Below, piece after piece: positions 40,580 through 50,694 of a stretch of DNA of 64,000 nt. A program made the position numbers and the translations under genes. Source of the stretch: Stutzerimonas nosocomialis (GTDB lineage Bacteria; Pseudomonadota; Gammaproteobacteria; Pseudomonadales; Pseudomonadaceae); contig NZ_QLAE01000021.1 in NCBI RefSeq assembly GCF_005876855.1, positions 23,100 to 87,099 of the forward strand, given 5' to 3'. The notes below the pieces were generated by a model that did not search any database, was not told the origin of the DNA, and saw only the letters and a program-made list of their open reading frames with translations. How positions within the stretch are numbered: position 1 is the first letter of the stretch; the number at the start of each line of letters is the position of its first letter.

Positions 40580-42814
40580 ATGCAGCCACGTCCTCATCTC
40601 GCCATCGGTGCCGAGCACGCGTGGCCGCGTGGCTTCACCCTGTTGTTAACCCTGATGCTGTATGCCTTCCCTTCGCAGGCCTGGGAGTACGACGCCGAGC
40701 GACAGCGCATCGAGCGGTTCTTCCCCGATGCCGAGAGCATTTCCGAGCCCGAAGGCGCGTACCAGGTTCGTTCGCTGCGCAAGGGCAACGACATCCTCGG
40801 CTACGCCTTCCAGAGCATTCACGTCACCGACATCCCGGCGTACTCCGGCAAGTCGATCAACCTGCAGGTGCTACTCGACCCTCGGGGCGTGATCCGCGAC
40901 GCCTATGTGCTCGAGCATCACGAACCGATCCTGCTGATCGGCATTCCCGAGCAGAAGCTGCACAACTTCATCGCTAAGTACCAGGGCATCAAGGTGGACC
41001 AGCGCGTGGCGGTTGGTCGCTCCAGTGACAGTAACGTCATGACCATCGATGCCATAACCGGTGCCACCGTCACCGTCATGGTGGTCAATGAGATCGTCAT
41101 GCGCGCCGCCCATGAGGTGGCAATGTCATTGGGGTTGATCGAAGGCATCAGGAACGCCCGCCCGAAAATCGCCCTGGTGCGTGAAGGCGTCTACCAACCG
41201 GCTAGCTGGACAGAGCTGACCGGCAACGGCGGCATCCGCCGGCTGCACCTGACGCGCGGCCAGGTAGACGAGGCGTTCGAGGGCACCGAGGCCGAGGGCG
41301 TCGACGCGGCGTCCGAGGAGCAGGCCGACGACACCTTCATCGACCTCTATGTGGCCCACCTGAACGCACCGACCATCGGCCGCAACCTGCTCGGCGACAA
41401 CGGCTATCGCTTCCTGATGCATGCGCTGAAGGAGGGCGAGCATGCCATCGCGGTCATGGCCAAGGGCATGTATTCCTACAAGGGCTCGGGATACGTGCGC
41501 GGCGGCATCTTCGATCGGATACAGTTGCGCCAGTTCGGCAGCGTCATCAGCTTTCGCGACATGGACCATGATCGCCTGAGCGACCTGTTCGCCGAAGGTG
41601 CGCCCGAATTCGGCGAGATGTCGGTCTTCACGATCCGCGAGCCGGTCGGATTCGACCCCGGCACACCCTGGAGCCTGGAATTGCTGGTACGTCGCCAGAC
41701 GGGCCCGGTCGATGGCACCTTCACCAGCTTCGAGCTGCCGTACCAGATTCCCGAAGCTTACGTCGAGCGCCCGCAGTCAACCGCCGATGAGTTGGCCGCG
41801 GCCGCAGAAGCCAGCCGGCCGATGTGGGTCAACATCTGGTACCGCAAGAGCTTCCAGGTCGGAGTGATTCTCGCCGCCCTGGGCCTGCTGACGGTGATCC
41901 TGTTCCTGCAGGACAGCTTCACCCGCAAACCGCAGTTCCTGCACTGGCTGCGCCGCGGCTATCTGGTGTTCACCGTGGCGTTCATCGGCTGGTATGCGCT
42001 GGGGCAGCTGTCGGTGGTCAACGTGCTGACGTTCGTCCATGCGCTGTTCCAGGAATTCCGCTGGGAGCTGTTCCTCTCCGATCCGGTGATCTTCATCCTC
42101 TGGACCTTCACCGCGGCCAGCATCCTGCTCTGGGGGCGCGGCGTGTTCTGTGGCTGGCTGTGTCCCTTCGGCGCGCTGCAGGAGCTGATCAACGAAGCCG
42201 CGCGCAAGCTGAAGATCCGGCAGTACGAGCTGCCCTTCGCCGTGCACGAGCGGCTCTGGGCGATCAAGTACATCGTCCTGCTGGTGCTGTTCGGGCTCTC
42301 GCTTGAATCCATGTCGATGGCCGAGCGGGGGGCGGAAGTGGAGCCGTTCAAGACCGCCATCACCCTCAGGTTCGATCGCCAATGGTGGTTCGTCGCCTAC
42401 GCCCTGGCTCTGCTCGTGGTGAACGTCTTCACCCGCAAGGTGTACTGCCGGTACGTCTGCCCGCTGGGCGCGGCGCTGGCCATCCCCAGCAAGTTCCGCC
42501 TGTTCGACTGGCTAAAGCGCCGAAAGGAGTGCGGCAACCCCTGCCAGCTGTGCGCCAGGGAGTGCGAGATCCAGGCGATCCATCCCGACGGACGCATCAA
42601 CGCCAACGAGTGCCACTACTGCCTCGATTGCCAGATGACCTACCACAACGAACACAAATGCCCACCCCTGGTGCTGAAGAACAAGCGCAAGGGCGGAAAG
42701 GGCAAGCAGAAGGCATCCGCCGACCCACAGCTCATCGAGGTCATGCAGGTGCAACCCCGGGAGCCGATCACCACCTCGACCGCTGGGTCGACGGTGGGCC
42801 ATACCGCGCCCTGA
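40580..42814 (+). CDS. nosR: NosR, flavin/iron-sulfur membrane protein for nitrous oxide reduction
   Basis: Polytopic inner-membrane protein of 744 residues needed for nosZ expression and electron delivery to N2O reductase. A signal/anchor (FTLLLTLMLYAFPSQAWEY) leads a periplasmic FMN-binding domain with the attachment motif TGATVT at residues 160-165. Membrane helices follow from about 420. Two Cys-Pro motifs (CGWLCPFGALQE, CRYVCPLGAALAIP) and two C-terminal 4Fe-4S sets (CGNPCQLCARECEIQAI, CHYCLDCQMTYHNEHKCPP) are present. The lysine-rich tail makes it slightly longer than typical NosR (~725). First gene of the nos operon, behind a DNR box. Confidence 0.96.
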   Translation: MQPRPHLAIGAEHAWPRGFTLLLTLMLYAFPSQAWEYDAERQRIERFFPDAESISEPEGAYQVRSLRKGNDILGYAFQSIHVTDIPAYSGKSINLQVLLDPRGVIRDAYVLEHHEPILLIGIPEQKLHNFIAKYQGIKVDQRVAVGRSSDSNVMTIDAITGATVTVMVVNEIVMRAAHEVAMSLGLIEGIRNARPKIALVREGVYQPASWTELTGNGGIRRLHLTRGQVDEAFEGTEAEGVDAASEEQADDTFIDLYVAHLNAPTIGRNLLGDNGYRFLMHALKEGEHAIAVMAKGMYSYKGSGYVRGGIFDRIQLRQFGSVISFRDMDHDRLSDLFAEGAPEFGEMSVFTIREPVGFDPGTPWSLELLVRRQTGPVDGTFTSFELPYQIPEAYVERPQSTADELAAAAEASRPMWVNIWYRKSFQVGVILAALGLLTVILFLQDSFTRKPQFLHWLRRGYLVFTVAFIGWYALGQLSVVNVLTFVHALFQEFRWELFLSDPVIFILWTFTAASILLWGRGVFCGWLCPFGALQELINEAARKLKIRQYELPFAVHERLWAIKYIVLLVLFGLSLESMSMAERGAEVEPFKTAITLRFDRQWWFVAYALALLVVNVFTRKVYCRYVCPLGAALAIPSKFRLFDWLKRRKECGNPCQLCARECEIQAIHPDGRINANECHYCLDCQMTYHNEHKCPPLVLKNKRKGGKGKQKASADPQLIEVMQVQPREPITTSTAGSTVGHTAP

Positions 42815-42848
42815 TCGGCGGGCCGCTGTTTCACTAAGGAGTGGAACC

Positions 42849-44768
42849 ATGAAAGACAAGCAACCCAAGCCCAACGCCGAGCCTCTCGAACACAGCAGTT
42901 TGAGCCGGCGCAATTTCCTCGGCGCCAGTGCCGTGACCGGCGCCGCGCTGGTCGGTGCGACAGCGCTCGGCGGTTCGCTGATGACCCGCGAATCCTGGGC
43001 GGCGGCGGTGAAGGAATCGCGGCAGAAGATCCACGTCGTGCCGGGCGAACTGGACGAGTACTACGGCTTCTGGAGCGGTGGCCACCAGGGTGAGGTTAGG
43101 GTGCTGGGCATCCCCTCGATGCGCGAACTGATGCGCATCCCCGTGTTCAACGTCGACTCCGCCACCGGCTGGGGCCTGACCAACGAAAGCCGCCACATCA
43201 TGGGCGACAGCGCCAGGTACCTGAACGGTGACTGCCACCACCCGCACATCTCCATGACCGACGGCAAGTACGACGGCAAGTACCTGTTCATCAACGACAA
43301 GGCCAACAGCCGCGTGGCGCGCATCCGCCTCGACATCATGAAGTGCGACAAGATGCTCACGATCCCCAATGTGCAGGCCATCCATGGCCTGCGGCTACAG
43401 AAGGTGCCGCACACCAGGTATGTGTTCGCCAACGCCGAGTTCATCATCCCGCACCCGAACGACGGGGCGAATTTCGACCTGCAGAGCGACAGTGCCTACA
43501 CGCTGTTCAACGTCATCGACGCTGAGAAAATGGAAATGGCCTTCCAGGTCATCGTGGACGGCAACCTCGACAACACCGATGCCGACTATACCGGGAGGTT
43601 CGCTGCCGCCACCTGCTACAACTCGGAGAAGGCCTTCGACCTCGGCGGCATGATGCGCAACGAGCGTGACTGGGTCGTGGTGTTCGACATCCCCGCCATC
43701 GAGGCGGCCGTCAAGGCGGGCAAGTTCACCACTCTCGGCGACTCCACGGTGCCGGTGGTCGACGGTCGCAAGAAGGGCGACAAGGACAGCGCATTCACCC
43801 GCTACATCCCGGTGCCGAAGAACCCGCACGGCTGCAACACCTCGTCCGATGGCAAGTACTTCATCGCCAACGGCAAGCTGTCGCCAACCGTGTCGATGAT
43901 TGAGATCGCCAAGCTGCCGGACCTCTTCGCCGATAAGCTCAAGGACCCGCGCGACACCATCGCCGCGGAAGTGGAGCTGGGCCTCGGCCCGCTGCATACC
44001 ACCTTCGATGGGCGCGGCAATGCCTATACCACGCTGTTCATCGACAGCCAGGTGGTCAAGTGGAACATGGCCGACGCGGTGCGTGCCTACAACGGCGAGA
44101 AGGTCAACTACATCCGCCAGAAGCTCGACGTGCAGTACCAACCGGGGCACCTGCATGCCTCCCTCACCGAGACCAGCGAGGCCGACGGCAAGTGGCTGGT
44201 GGCGCTGTGCAAATTCTCCAAGGACCGTTTTCTGCAGGTCGGCCCGTTGCACCCGGAGAACGACCAGCTGATCGACATCTCCGGCGAGGAGATGAAGTTG
44301 GTGCACGACGGCCCGACCTTCGCCGAGCCGCACGACTGCATCCTGGCGCGCCGTGACCAGATCCGGACCAAAAAGATCTGGGACCGCGACGACCCGTTCT
44401 TCGCGCCAACGGTGGAAATGGCGAAGAAGGACGGAATCACCCTGGAGGCCGACAACAAGGTCATCCGCGACGGCAACAGGGTGCGCGTCTACATGACCTC
44501 GTCGGCTCCGACCTATGGCGTCCAGGAGTTCACCGTCAGGCAGGGCGACGAGGTCACCGTGGTGGTCACCAACATCGACGAGATCGAAGACGTGTCCCAC
44601 GGCTTCGTCATGACCAACCACGGCGTGAGCATGGAGATCAGCCCGCAGCAGACCTCCTCGATCACCTTCGTCGCCGACAAGCCAGGAATGCACTGGTACT
44701 ACTGCAGCTGGTTCTGCCATGCGCTGCACATGGAAATGGTCGGCCGCATGCTGGTCGAGCCGGCGTAA
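42849..44768 (+). CDS. nosZ: nitrous oxide reductase (clade I, Tat-exported)
   Basis: Periplasmic copper enzyme of 639 residues reducing N2O to N2. A twin-arginine signal (SRRNFLGASA, residues 19-28) marks clade I and export in folded form. CuZ ligand histidines are in NGDCHHPHIS, and the other His motifs lie along the beta-propeller. The C-terminal cupredoxin domain has the CuA ligands in DVSHGFVMTNHGVSMEI and HWYYCSWFCHALHMEM (two Cys, His, Met). AAGGAG precedes the ATG. It lies 34 bp after nosR. The length equals P. stutzeri NosZ (about 638). Confidence 0.97.
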   Translation: MKDKQPKPNAEPLEHSSLSRRNFLGASAVTGAALVGATALGGSLMTRESWAAAVKESRQKIHVVPGELDEYYGFWSGGHQGEVRVLGIPSMRELMRIPVFNVDSATGWGLTNESRHIMGDSARYLNGDCHHPHISMTDGKYDGKYLFINDKANSRVARIRLDIMKCDKMLTIPNVQAIHGLRLQKVPHTRYVFANAEFIIPHPNDGANFDLQSDSAYTLFNVIDAEKMEMAFQVIVDGNLDNTDADYTGRFAAATCYNSEKAFDLGGMMRNERDWVVVFDIPAIEAAVKAGKFTTLGDSTVPVVDGRKKGDKDSAFTRYIPVPKNPHGCNTSSDGKYFIANGKLSPTVSMIEIAKLPDLFADKLKDPRDTIAAEVELGLGPLHTTFDGRGNAYTTLFIDSQVVKWNMADAVRAYNGEKVNYIRQKLDVQYQPGHLHASLTETSEADGKWLVALCKFSKDRFLQVGPLHPENDQLIDISGEEMKLVHDGPTFAEPHDCILARRDQIRTKKIWDRDDPFFAPTVEMAKKDGITLEADNKVIRDGNRVRVYMTSSAPTYGVQEFTVRQGDEVTVVVTNIDEIEDVSHGFVMTNHGVSMEISPQQTSSITFVADKPGMHWYYCSWFCHALHMEMVGRMLVEPA

Positions 44769-44774
44769 GCGCCG

Positions 44775-44802
44775 GGGATGCGGCCGTACCCGGTCGCATC
44801 CC
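44775..44802 (+). promoter_or_regulatory. hairpin in the nosZ-nosD gap
   Basis: GGGATGCG pairs with CGCATCCC across a 12-base loop, starting six bases after the nosZ stop. No T-run follows. It may stabilise the nosZ 3' end or partly terminate, giving more nosZ than nosDFY message (inference). Confidence 0.55.
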
Positions 44803-44835
44803 TCCATGGCCTTGTAGCCGAAGAGGAAACCCGCA

Positions 44836-46137
44836 GTGCCCAATGCTCAGGCAATCCGCAAGCTCCTACAGCCGGCAGCGCTGCTGCTGGCCTTGTTCGG
44901 CGGGGTCGCCTGCGCGGCCTCGCAACCGCTGGACCGATTGCCGCTAGCGGAAGAGGGCGACGGGAGCTGGCAACTGCCGCCCGGCGAGTACGTCGGCCAG
45001 TTCGTCATCGACCGGCCGCTGCAGTTGCGCTGCGCACCCGGGGCGATCCTCGACGGAGGCGGGCAGGGCAGCGTTCTGTCGATCCAGGCCCCCGGCGTGA
45101 GCGTCGAGGGATGCCTGCTGCGCAACGGGGGACGTGATCTCACCCGGCTCGACGCTGCCGTTTTCCTCGCGCCGCAGGCCCGTGGCGCGGTGATCCGCGG
45201 CAATCGCCTGCGTGTGGCGGGCTCCGGCATCTGGGTTGACCGCACGGCCGACGTGGTCATCGAGGGCAACGACATCGAAGGCGATCCGGACCTACGCTCG
45301 CAGGATCGGGGCAATGCGATCCATCTGTACGCGGTCAGGGGCGCGCGGGTGATCGGTAACCACGCGCGCCACGCCCGCGACGGCATCTACATCGACACCT
45401 CCAACGGCAACCACCTCGAAGGCAACCTGCTCGAGGATCTGCGCTACGGCGTGCACTACATGTTCTCCAACGACAACGCGGTGATCGGCAACACAACCCG
45501 CCGTACCCGCACCGGATACGCGCTGATGCAGAGCCGCAAGCTGACGGTGATCGGTAACCGTTCCGAGCAGGACGAGAACTACGGCATCCTGATGAACTAC
45601 ATCACCTATTCCACGCTGCGCGACAACCGCGTCAGCGACGTGCGCAGCGGCTCCACCGGCGACGCCATGATTGCCGGCGCCGAGGGCAAGGCGCTGTTTA
45701 TCTACAACTCGCTGTTCAACCTCATCGAGGGCAACCGCCTCGAGCACAGCGCGCTGGGCATCCACCTGACCGCCGGCTCGGAGGACAACCGTATCGCCGG
45801 CAACGCTTTCGTCGGCAACCGGCAGCAGGTCAAGTACGTCGCCAATCGCACGCAGGAGTGGTCGCACGACGGGCGCGGCAACTACTGGAGCGACTACCTG
45901 GGCTGGGACCGCAACGACGACGGCCTGGGCGACATCCCCTACGAACCGAACGACAACGTCGATCGCCTGCTCTGGCTCTACCCGCAGGTCCGCCTGCTGA
46001 TGAACAGCCCCGGCATCGAAATGCTGCGTTGGGTTCAGCGCGCCTTCCCAGTGATCGCGGCGCCGGGCGTGCGGGACGGCCATCCACTGATGCGGCCGCC
46101 TGCCCAATCACCGATCAGCGAGGAGTCCCGGCCATGA
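44836..46137 (+). CDS. nosD: NosD, periplasmic copper-site maturation protein
   Basis: Periplasmic right-handed beta-helix (CASH-domain) protein of 433 residues, which with NosF and NosY assembles the CuZ centre of NosZ. A signal peptide ([15 protein letters not shown]) and many parallel-helix repeats of the N-x-I-x-G-N type ([46 protein letters not shown]) are visible. Translation starts at GTG with AGAGGA upstream; no better start is seen. It overlaps nosF by 4 bp. Confidence 0.94.
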   Translation: MPNAQAIRKLLQPAALLLALFGGVACAASQPLDRLPLAEEGDGSWQLPPGEYVGQFVIDRPLQLRCAPGAILDGGGQGSVLSIQAPGVSVEGCLLRNGGRDLTRLDAAVFLAPQARGAVIRGNRLRVAGSGIWVDRTADVVIEGNDIEGDPDLRSQDRGNAIHLYAVRGARVIGNHARHARDGIYIDTSNGNHLEGNLLEDLRYGVHYMFSNDNAVIGNTTRRTRTGYALMQSRKLTVIGNRSEQDENYGILMNYITYSTLRDNRVSDVRSGSTGDAMIAGAEGKALFIYNSLFNLIEGNRLEHSALGIHLTAGSEDNRIAGNAFVGNRQQVKYVANRTQEWSHDGRGNYWSDYLGWDRNDDGLGDIPYEPNDNVDRLLWLYPQVRLLMNSPGIEMLRWVQRAFPVIAAPGVRDGHPLMRPPAQSPISEESRP

Positions 46138-47060
46138 ACGCCGTCGAAATCCAGGGCGTGACCCAAGGCTACGGCCCGCACACCGTGTTGCACGATCTGA
46201 ACCTGACGCTCCCCGAGGGCGAGGTGCTCGGCCTGTTCGGCCACAACGGCGCCGGCAAGACCACCAGCATGAAACTCATCCTCGGACTGCTCGCCCCCAA
46301 CGCGGGGCGGGTGCGGGTGCTGGGCCGGGCGCCGGCCGATCCGGCGGTGCGCCGCCAGCTCGGCTACCTGCCGGAGAGCGTCACCTTCTACCCGCAGCTC
46401 AGCGGCCGCGAGACCCTGCGCCACTTCGCTCGCCTCAAGGGCGCGGCGTCCGGGCAGGTCGACGAACTGCTCGAGCAGGTGGGCCTCGGCCATGCCGCCG
46501 AGCGCCGGGTCAGGACCTACTCCAAGGGCATGCGCCAGCGCCTGGGGCTGGCCCAGGCGATCCTCGGCGAGCCGCGGCTGCTGCTGCTCGACGAGCCCAC
46601 GGTGGGTCTCGATCCGATCGCCACCGGCGAGCTGTACCAGCTGATCGACCACCTGCGCCGGCAGGGGACCGGCGTGATCCTCTGCTCGCACGTGCTGCCG
46701 GACGTGGAGGCGCACATCGATCGCGCGGCCATCCTCGCCAGGGGCCGCCTGCAGGCGGTCGGCAGCCTGGGCGAACTGCGCGCCGAGGCCGGCCTGCCGG
46801 TGCGCATCCGCGTCAGCGGCATCGCCGAGCGTCAGCGCTGGCTACAGCGCTGGGGTACCGCGGGGCATCCGGCGCGCGCGCTCGGCGAGCATGGCGTCGA
46901 GGTCCTGGCGGTCAATGGCTCCAAGCTCCCATTACTGCGCCAGTTGCTCGGTGAGGAGACCCCGGACGACATCGAGATCCACCAACCCTCGCTGGAGGAC
47001 CTGTACCGCCATTACATGGAGCGTGTCGGCGACCTGTGCGACGGGGAGGAAGGAGCATGA
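46134..47060 (+). CDS. nosF: NosF, ABC-type ATPase for NosZ copper-centre assembly
   Basis: Cytoplasmic ATPase of 308 residues that forms an ABC complex with NosY and NosD. Walker [17 protein letters not shown] is near residues 37-52, signature [16 protein letters not shown] near 126-141 and Walker [14 protein letters not shown] near 148-160. ATG 46134 overlaps the nosD stop (ATGA); its own stop overlaps the nosY start. The order nosDFY with tight overlaps is universal for N2O reducers. Confidence 0.95.
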   Translation: MNAVEIQGVTQGYGPHTVLHDLNLTLPEGEVLGLFGHNGAGKTTSMKLILGLLAPNAGRVRVLGRAPADPAVRRQLGYLPESVTFYPQLSGRETLRHFARLKGAASGQVDELLEQVGLGHAAERRVRTYSKGMRQRLGLAQAILGEPRLLLLDEPTVGLDPIATGELYQLIDHLRRQGTGVILCSHVLPDVEAHIDRAAILARGRLQAVGSLGELRAEAGLPVRIRVSGIAERQRWLQRWGTAGHPARALGEHGVEVLAVNGSKLPLLRQLLGEETPDDIEIHQPSLEDLYRHYMERVGDLCDGEEGA

Positions 47061-47887
47061 ACGCGGTCTGGTACATCGCCCGCAAGGAGCTGGCCGACGG
47101 CCTGCGCAACCGCTGGTTGTTTGCCATCAGCCTGCTGTTCGCCGTGCTCGCGGTGGGCATCGCCTGGCTCGGCGCCGCCGCCTCCGGTCAGGTCGGGTTT
47201 ACCTCGATCTCAGCGACCGTGGCCAGCCTGGCGAGTCTGGCGACCTTCCTCATGCCGCTGATCGCGTTGCTGCTGGCCTACGATTCGATCGTCGGCGAGG
47301 ACGAGGGCGGCACGCTGATGCTGCTGCTCACCTATCCGTTGGGCCGCGGGCAGATCCTGCTCGGCAAGTTCATCGGGCACGGGTTGATCCTCGTCCTGGC
47401 GGTGCTGATCGGCTTCGGCGCCGCGGTGCTGGCGATCGCCGTTGGTGTGGAGGGCGTCGATCTGCCCGACCTCTTCCGCACCTTCGGCCGCTTCATGCTC
47501 AGCTCGGCGCTGCTCGGCTGGGTGTTCCTGGCCATGGCCTACGTGCTCAGCGGCACGGCCCGAGAGAAGTCCACCGCTGCCGGCCTGGCGCTCGGGCTGT
47601 GGTTCCTCTTCGTGCTGGTGTTCGACCTGGCGCTGCTGGCGGTGCTGGTGGTCGGCGAGGGCCGGCTGAGCCCGGACCTGGTGCCCTGGCTGCTTCTGCT
47701 AAACCCGGCCGACCTGTATCGCCTGATCAATCTGGCCGCCCTGGACGGCGGCAGTGACACCGCCGGCGTGATGGTCCTGGCGAGCGATCTGCCATTACCG
47801 ATGGGCGTGCTCTGGCTGTGCCTGGTGGCCTGGATCGCCGGACCGCTGCTGCTGGCCCACTTCATTTTCAAGCGCCGCCCGGCGTGA
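47057..47887 (+). CDS. nosY: NosY, ABC-type permease for NosZ assembly
   Basis: Integral membrane protein of 276 residues with six hydrophobic segments, ABC-2 permease type. The typical opening [20 protein letters not shown] and the loop [20 protein letters not shown] are present. GGAAGGAGC precedes the ATG, which overlaps the nosF stop. It probably moves a sulfur species for CuZ or transmits ATPase motion to NosD (family knowledge; the cargo is not visible in sequence). Confidence 0.94.
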   Translation: MNAVWYIARKELADGLRNRWLFAISLLFAVLAVGIAWLGAAASGQVGFTSISATVASLASLATFLMPLIALLLAYDSIVGEDEGGTLMLLLTYPLGRGQILLGKFIGHGLILVLAVLIGFGAAVLAIAVGVEGVDLPDLFRTFGRFMLSSALLGWVFLAMAYVLSGTAREKSTAAGLALGLWFLFVLVFDLALLAVLVVGEGRLSPDLVPWLLLLNPADLYRLINLAALDGGSDTAGVMVLASDLPLPMGVLWLCLVAWIAGPLLLAHFIFKRRPA

Positions 47888-47899
47888 GCGAGGCCCACC

Positions 47900-48439
47900 A
47901 TGATGTTATCCACCGTTTCTCCCACCCGCGCGCTGCTGCTGGCGCTCTGTCTTGGCCTAGCCGCCTGCAATGAACCGGAGCAGCAAGGCTCCACCCTCGG
48001 CCCGGTGGCCTTTCATCCGAGCGATGAATGCCATGTGTGCGGCATGGCCATCCAGGAGTTCCCCGGCCCGAAGGGCGAGGCCGTCGGCCGCGAAGGTGTG
48101 CGCAAGTTCTGCTCCACGGCCGAACTGCTGGGGTGGTGGCTGCAGCCCGAGAACCACAAGGCCGCCACCGTGCTGTACGTCCACGACATGGGGCGCAGCG
48201 CCTGGCATGCCCCGGACGACGCCCACCTGATCGATGCCCGTCAGGCCTGGTATGTGGTCGGGCCGAAGTTACAGGGGGCGATGGGCGCGGTGCTGGCATC
48301 CTTCGCCGATGAGCAGGCCGCGCGACAGCTGGCGGCAGAGCACGGCGGAAGAGTGCTGCGTTTCGCCCAGATCGACCAGCAGGTGCTGCAAGAGGCCGCC
48401 AGAGACATCGCCGGGCATGGTGCGCACGGGGCGCATTGA
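47900..48439 (+). CDS. nosL: NosL, copper-binding lipoprotein
   Basis: Outer-membrane or periplasmic lipoprotein of 179 residues that delivers Cu(I) for NosZ maturation. A lipobox LGLAAC gives the acylated Cys near residue 23. The metal motif CHVCGM lies near residues 44-49, and a conserved Met/His pattern follows. A histidine-rich tail (HGAHGAH) may add metal affinity. It lies 12 bp after nosY. Confidence 0.94.
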   Translation: MMLSTVSPTRALLLALCLGLAACNEPEQQGSTLGPVAFHPSDECHVCGMAIQEFPGPKGEAVGREGVRKFCSTAELLGWWLQPENHKAATVLYVHDMGRSAWHAPDDAHLIDARQAWYVVGPKLQGAMGAVLASFADEQAARQLAAEHGGRVLRFAQIDQQVLQEAARDIAGHGAHGAH

Positions 48440-48482
48440 TCCGGCTTCGCCATTCCCGGCACGGGCCAAACGAGGAGAGATC

Positions 48483-48650
48483 ATGGGTATCGGTATCTGG
48501 CAGCTGCTTATCCTGTTGCTGATCGTGGTCATGCTGTTCGGCACCAGGCGCCTGCGCAGCCTGGGCTCGGACCTGGGCGGGGCGATCAGCGGTTTCCGCC
48601 GCGCGTTGAACGAGGCGGAGCCCGAGCGCGAAGGCTCCGAGCGCAGGTGA
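48483..48650 (+). CDS. tatE: TatA/TatE-family twin-arginine translocase subunit
   Basis: Tiny protein of 55 residues: one N-terminal membrane helix ([16 protein letters not shown]) followed by an amphipathic helix ([22 protein letters not shown]), the TatA/E layout. GAGGAG precedes the ATG. It closes the nosRZDFYL-tatE operon as in P. stutzeri, fitting the need to export Tat-dependent NosZ. Confidence 0.93.
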   Translation: MGIGIWQLLILLLIVVMLFGTRRLRSLGSDLGGAISGFRRALNEAEPEREGSERR

Positions 48651-48823
48651 GGCGACCGGGAGCGATCGATCAAAGTTGCGGTCAAGCGCCGATCAGCGTG
48701 GCGGGCGGTAAGGTAAACAGTCGTGTGGTTTCACCCAGGGCGCGGCCGTGTGTCAGGCGCCCGTCTCCTTCCGGACGGTCTGTGGTCACCGCTCTGTCGA
48801 GATCCGGCCCGAGCGCGTGCGGG

Positions 48824-50350
48824 CTACTTCAGTCGTAGCCGGCGGGCCAGTTTGTGCAGGTTGCTCGAATCGACGCCGAGCAGGCGGGCGGCCTGCGCCC
48901 AGCTTTCGCCGCTGGCCTTCAGTGCGCGGACGATCGCCTGGCGTTGGCTGGCCTCGACCACCGTCCGCAGCGGCAACACCGCGTCGTTCCCGGCAGCCGG
49001 CGGTTCGGCGACGACAGTGGGCGTCGGCGACCGGCTCGGAGTCAGGTCCAGCACGTCGGGCTCGAGGGTCAGGATGTCGGCACGCGAGGCCCCGCGACTG
49101 AGCAGGCGCAGGGCGGCGCGGCTGATCACGTGTTCCAGTTCACGCACGTTGCCGGGCCAGTCGTAGGCGAGCAGGGCGCGCTCGCTGGCTGGCGACAGGC
49201 GCACGCCGCGCAGGCCGAGGCGTGCGCGGTTGAGCTCGAGAAAGTAGCCAGCGAGGATCAACACGTCGTTGCCGCGTTCGCGCAGCGGCGGAATCGGTAC
49301 CGGGTAGACGGAAAGGCGGTGGTACAGGTCGGCGCGGAAATGGCCGTCTCGCACGCTCTCGCTGAGGTTGCGGTTGGTCGCGGCGATGATCCGTACGTCG
49401 ACCTGACGTGGCCTGTCCGCCCCGAGCCGCTGGATTTCGCCGTTCTGCAGGGTGCGCAGCAGCTTGGCCTGGATAGGGAGCGGTAGCTCGCCGACCTCGT
49501 CGAGCACCAGGGTCCCGCCGTTGGCTGCATCGAAGCGGCCGGGACGGTCGGTGGTCGCGCCGGAGAAGGCGCCCTTGACGTGCCCGAACAGCTCGCTTTC
49601 CGCCAGCGACTCCGGCAGTGCGGCGCAGTTGACCAGCACCAGCGGCTTGTCGCGCCGCCGCGAATGTCGATGCAGCCAGCGCGCGAACATCTCCTTGCCG
49701 ACCCCGGTTTCCCCCAGCAGCAGCACTGGCAGGTCGGAGTCGGCGACGACGCCCAGCTCGTGCAGCAGCCTGGCGATCACTTCGCTCTGGCCGAGAATCT
49801 CGCCCGAAGCCGGGGCCCGTTCGTCGTCCGGCGAGTCGTTGCGCGACAGCCGCAGACCGCGGTTCTCCTGCTCCAGCCGGGTGACCCGGATGGCGGCCTC
49901 GATCAGCAGCGTGTAGCGCTGCAGCGCGAGGCGCGAATCCTCATCAAAAGTGCCGGCCTGCAGCGCGTCCAGGGTCAGGGCGCCCCATGGTTTGCCTTCG
50001 ACGTAGAGGCTGATGCCCATGCAATCGTGCACCGGCAGCGGCTCGCCGGCATGTTCGCCGAGCAGGCCGTCGTAGGGATCGGGCAGGCGACTGTCCGGCT
50101 CGAACCAGGTCGGCTCGCGGCGCGACAGGATGGCCGCGAAGCGCGGGTGCTGGGCTACCACGAAACGGCGTCCCAGCGCTTCCTGCACCAGGCCGGTCGC
50201 CGCCAGCGGACGCAGCGTATCGCCGTCCAGGCGCAGCAGCACGACGGAACCGCAGCCGAAATGCTGCTGCAGCGTGCCGACCAGCCGCTGCAGCCGAACC
50301 GCATTGGGAAGCTCGGTGACGAGGTCGGCGAGAAGCGCTTGTTGCATCAT
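48824..50350 (-). CDS. norR: NorR-type sigma54-dependent nitric oxide-responsive activator
   Basis: Enhancer-binding protein of 508 residues. An N-terminal GAF domain (~20-165) holds residues used for the NO-sensing iron in NorR: Arg in RREPTWF, the Asp pair in PDSRLPDPYDG, Cys in VHDCMGIS and Asp in LTLDAL. The AAA+ domain has Walker A GETGVGKEM and Walker B VLDEVGELP. Its sigma54-contact loop reads GAFSGA instead of the usual GAFTGA. A Fis-type helix-turn-helix closes the protein (GESWAQAARLLGVDSSNLHKL). Tandem ATGs lie at 50350 and 50347. No norVW, hmp or norCB target adjoins it, so its regulon is unclear. Confidence 0.9.
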   Translation of the reverse strand: MMQQALLADLVTELPNAVRLQRLVGTLQQHFGCGSVVLLRLDGDTLRPLAATGLVQEALGRRFVVAQHPRFAAILSRREPTWFEPDSRLPDPYDGLLGEHAGEPLPVHDCMGISLYVEGKPWGALTLDALQAGTFDEDSRLALQRYTLLIEAAIRVTRLEQENRGLRLSRNDSPDDERAPASGEILGQSEVIARLLHELGVVADSDLPVLLLGETGVGKEMFARWLHRHSRRRDKPLVLVNCAALPESLAESELFGHVKGAFSGATTDRPGRFDAANGGTLVLDEVGELPLPIQAKLLRTLQNGEIQRLGADRPRQVDVRIIAATNRNLSESVRDGHFRADLYHRLSVYPVPIPPLRERGNDVLILAGYFLELNRARLGLRGVRLSPASERALLAYDWPGNVRELEHVISRAALRLLSRGASRADILTLEPDVLDLTPSRSPTPTVVAEPPAAGNDAVLPLRTVVEASQRQAIVRALKASGESWAQAARLLGVDSSNLHKLARRLRLK

Positions 50351-50646
50351 GGTCTTTCGTACCTGGGTTTCGATCACCTTAGCAGGGTGCCAGTGCGGGC
50401 GTCTGCGACCGATAGGCACTGGCGCCAGGGCGCACCGCCGACAGCTCGGCCCGGTCGCGGACCACCTGCTGCCCGGTAACCAGGTTCCGGTTACGGTGCT
50501 CTGTGTGCCCGGTATGACGCGGCTTGCGAGGCGCCGGTAGTTACCTCCTCGCTACGCGGCGTTCGCTCATCCGTAGGGTCGGTTGCACCCTCGGGCGGAT
50601 GCCCGGCAGGGACCGGCACGCGTCTTGGGCGGGGGACATACGAGAC
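50351..50646. other. gene-free stretch upstream of norR
   Basis: About 300 bp with no credible gene. It contains the inverted repeat GTAACC-N7-GGTTAC at 50476-50494, and within it GTTCCGGTTAC fits the short GT-N7-AC pattern described for NorR sites, a weak match on its own. A second hairpin-like block with AGGGT / ACCCT lies near 50575. No other signals are clear. Confidence 0.4.
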
Positions 50647-50671
50647 AAAAAAGGCGCACCAGGGGTGCGCC
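50647..50671 (-). terminator. intrinsic terminator of the cytochrome c551 gene
   Basis: On the minus strand an 8-bp perfect stem GGCGCACC / GGTGCGCC with a 3-base loop is followed by six T residues, 24 bp after the cytochrome stop. A textbook terminator. Confidence 0.95.
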
Positions 50672-50694
50672 AGGAGAGAGGTGTCAGCGGCGGT

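Noticed and set aside
48651-48823. Possible FNR box or nir promoter between tatE and norR
   Set aside because: TTGCGGTCAA and GATCAA pieces occur but do not form TTGAT-N4-ATCAA with correct spacing.
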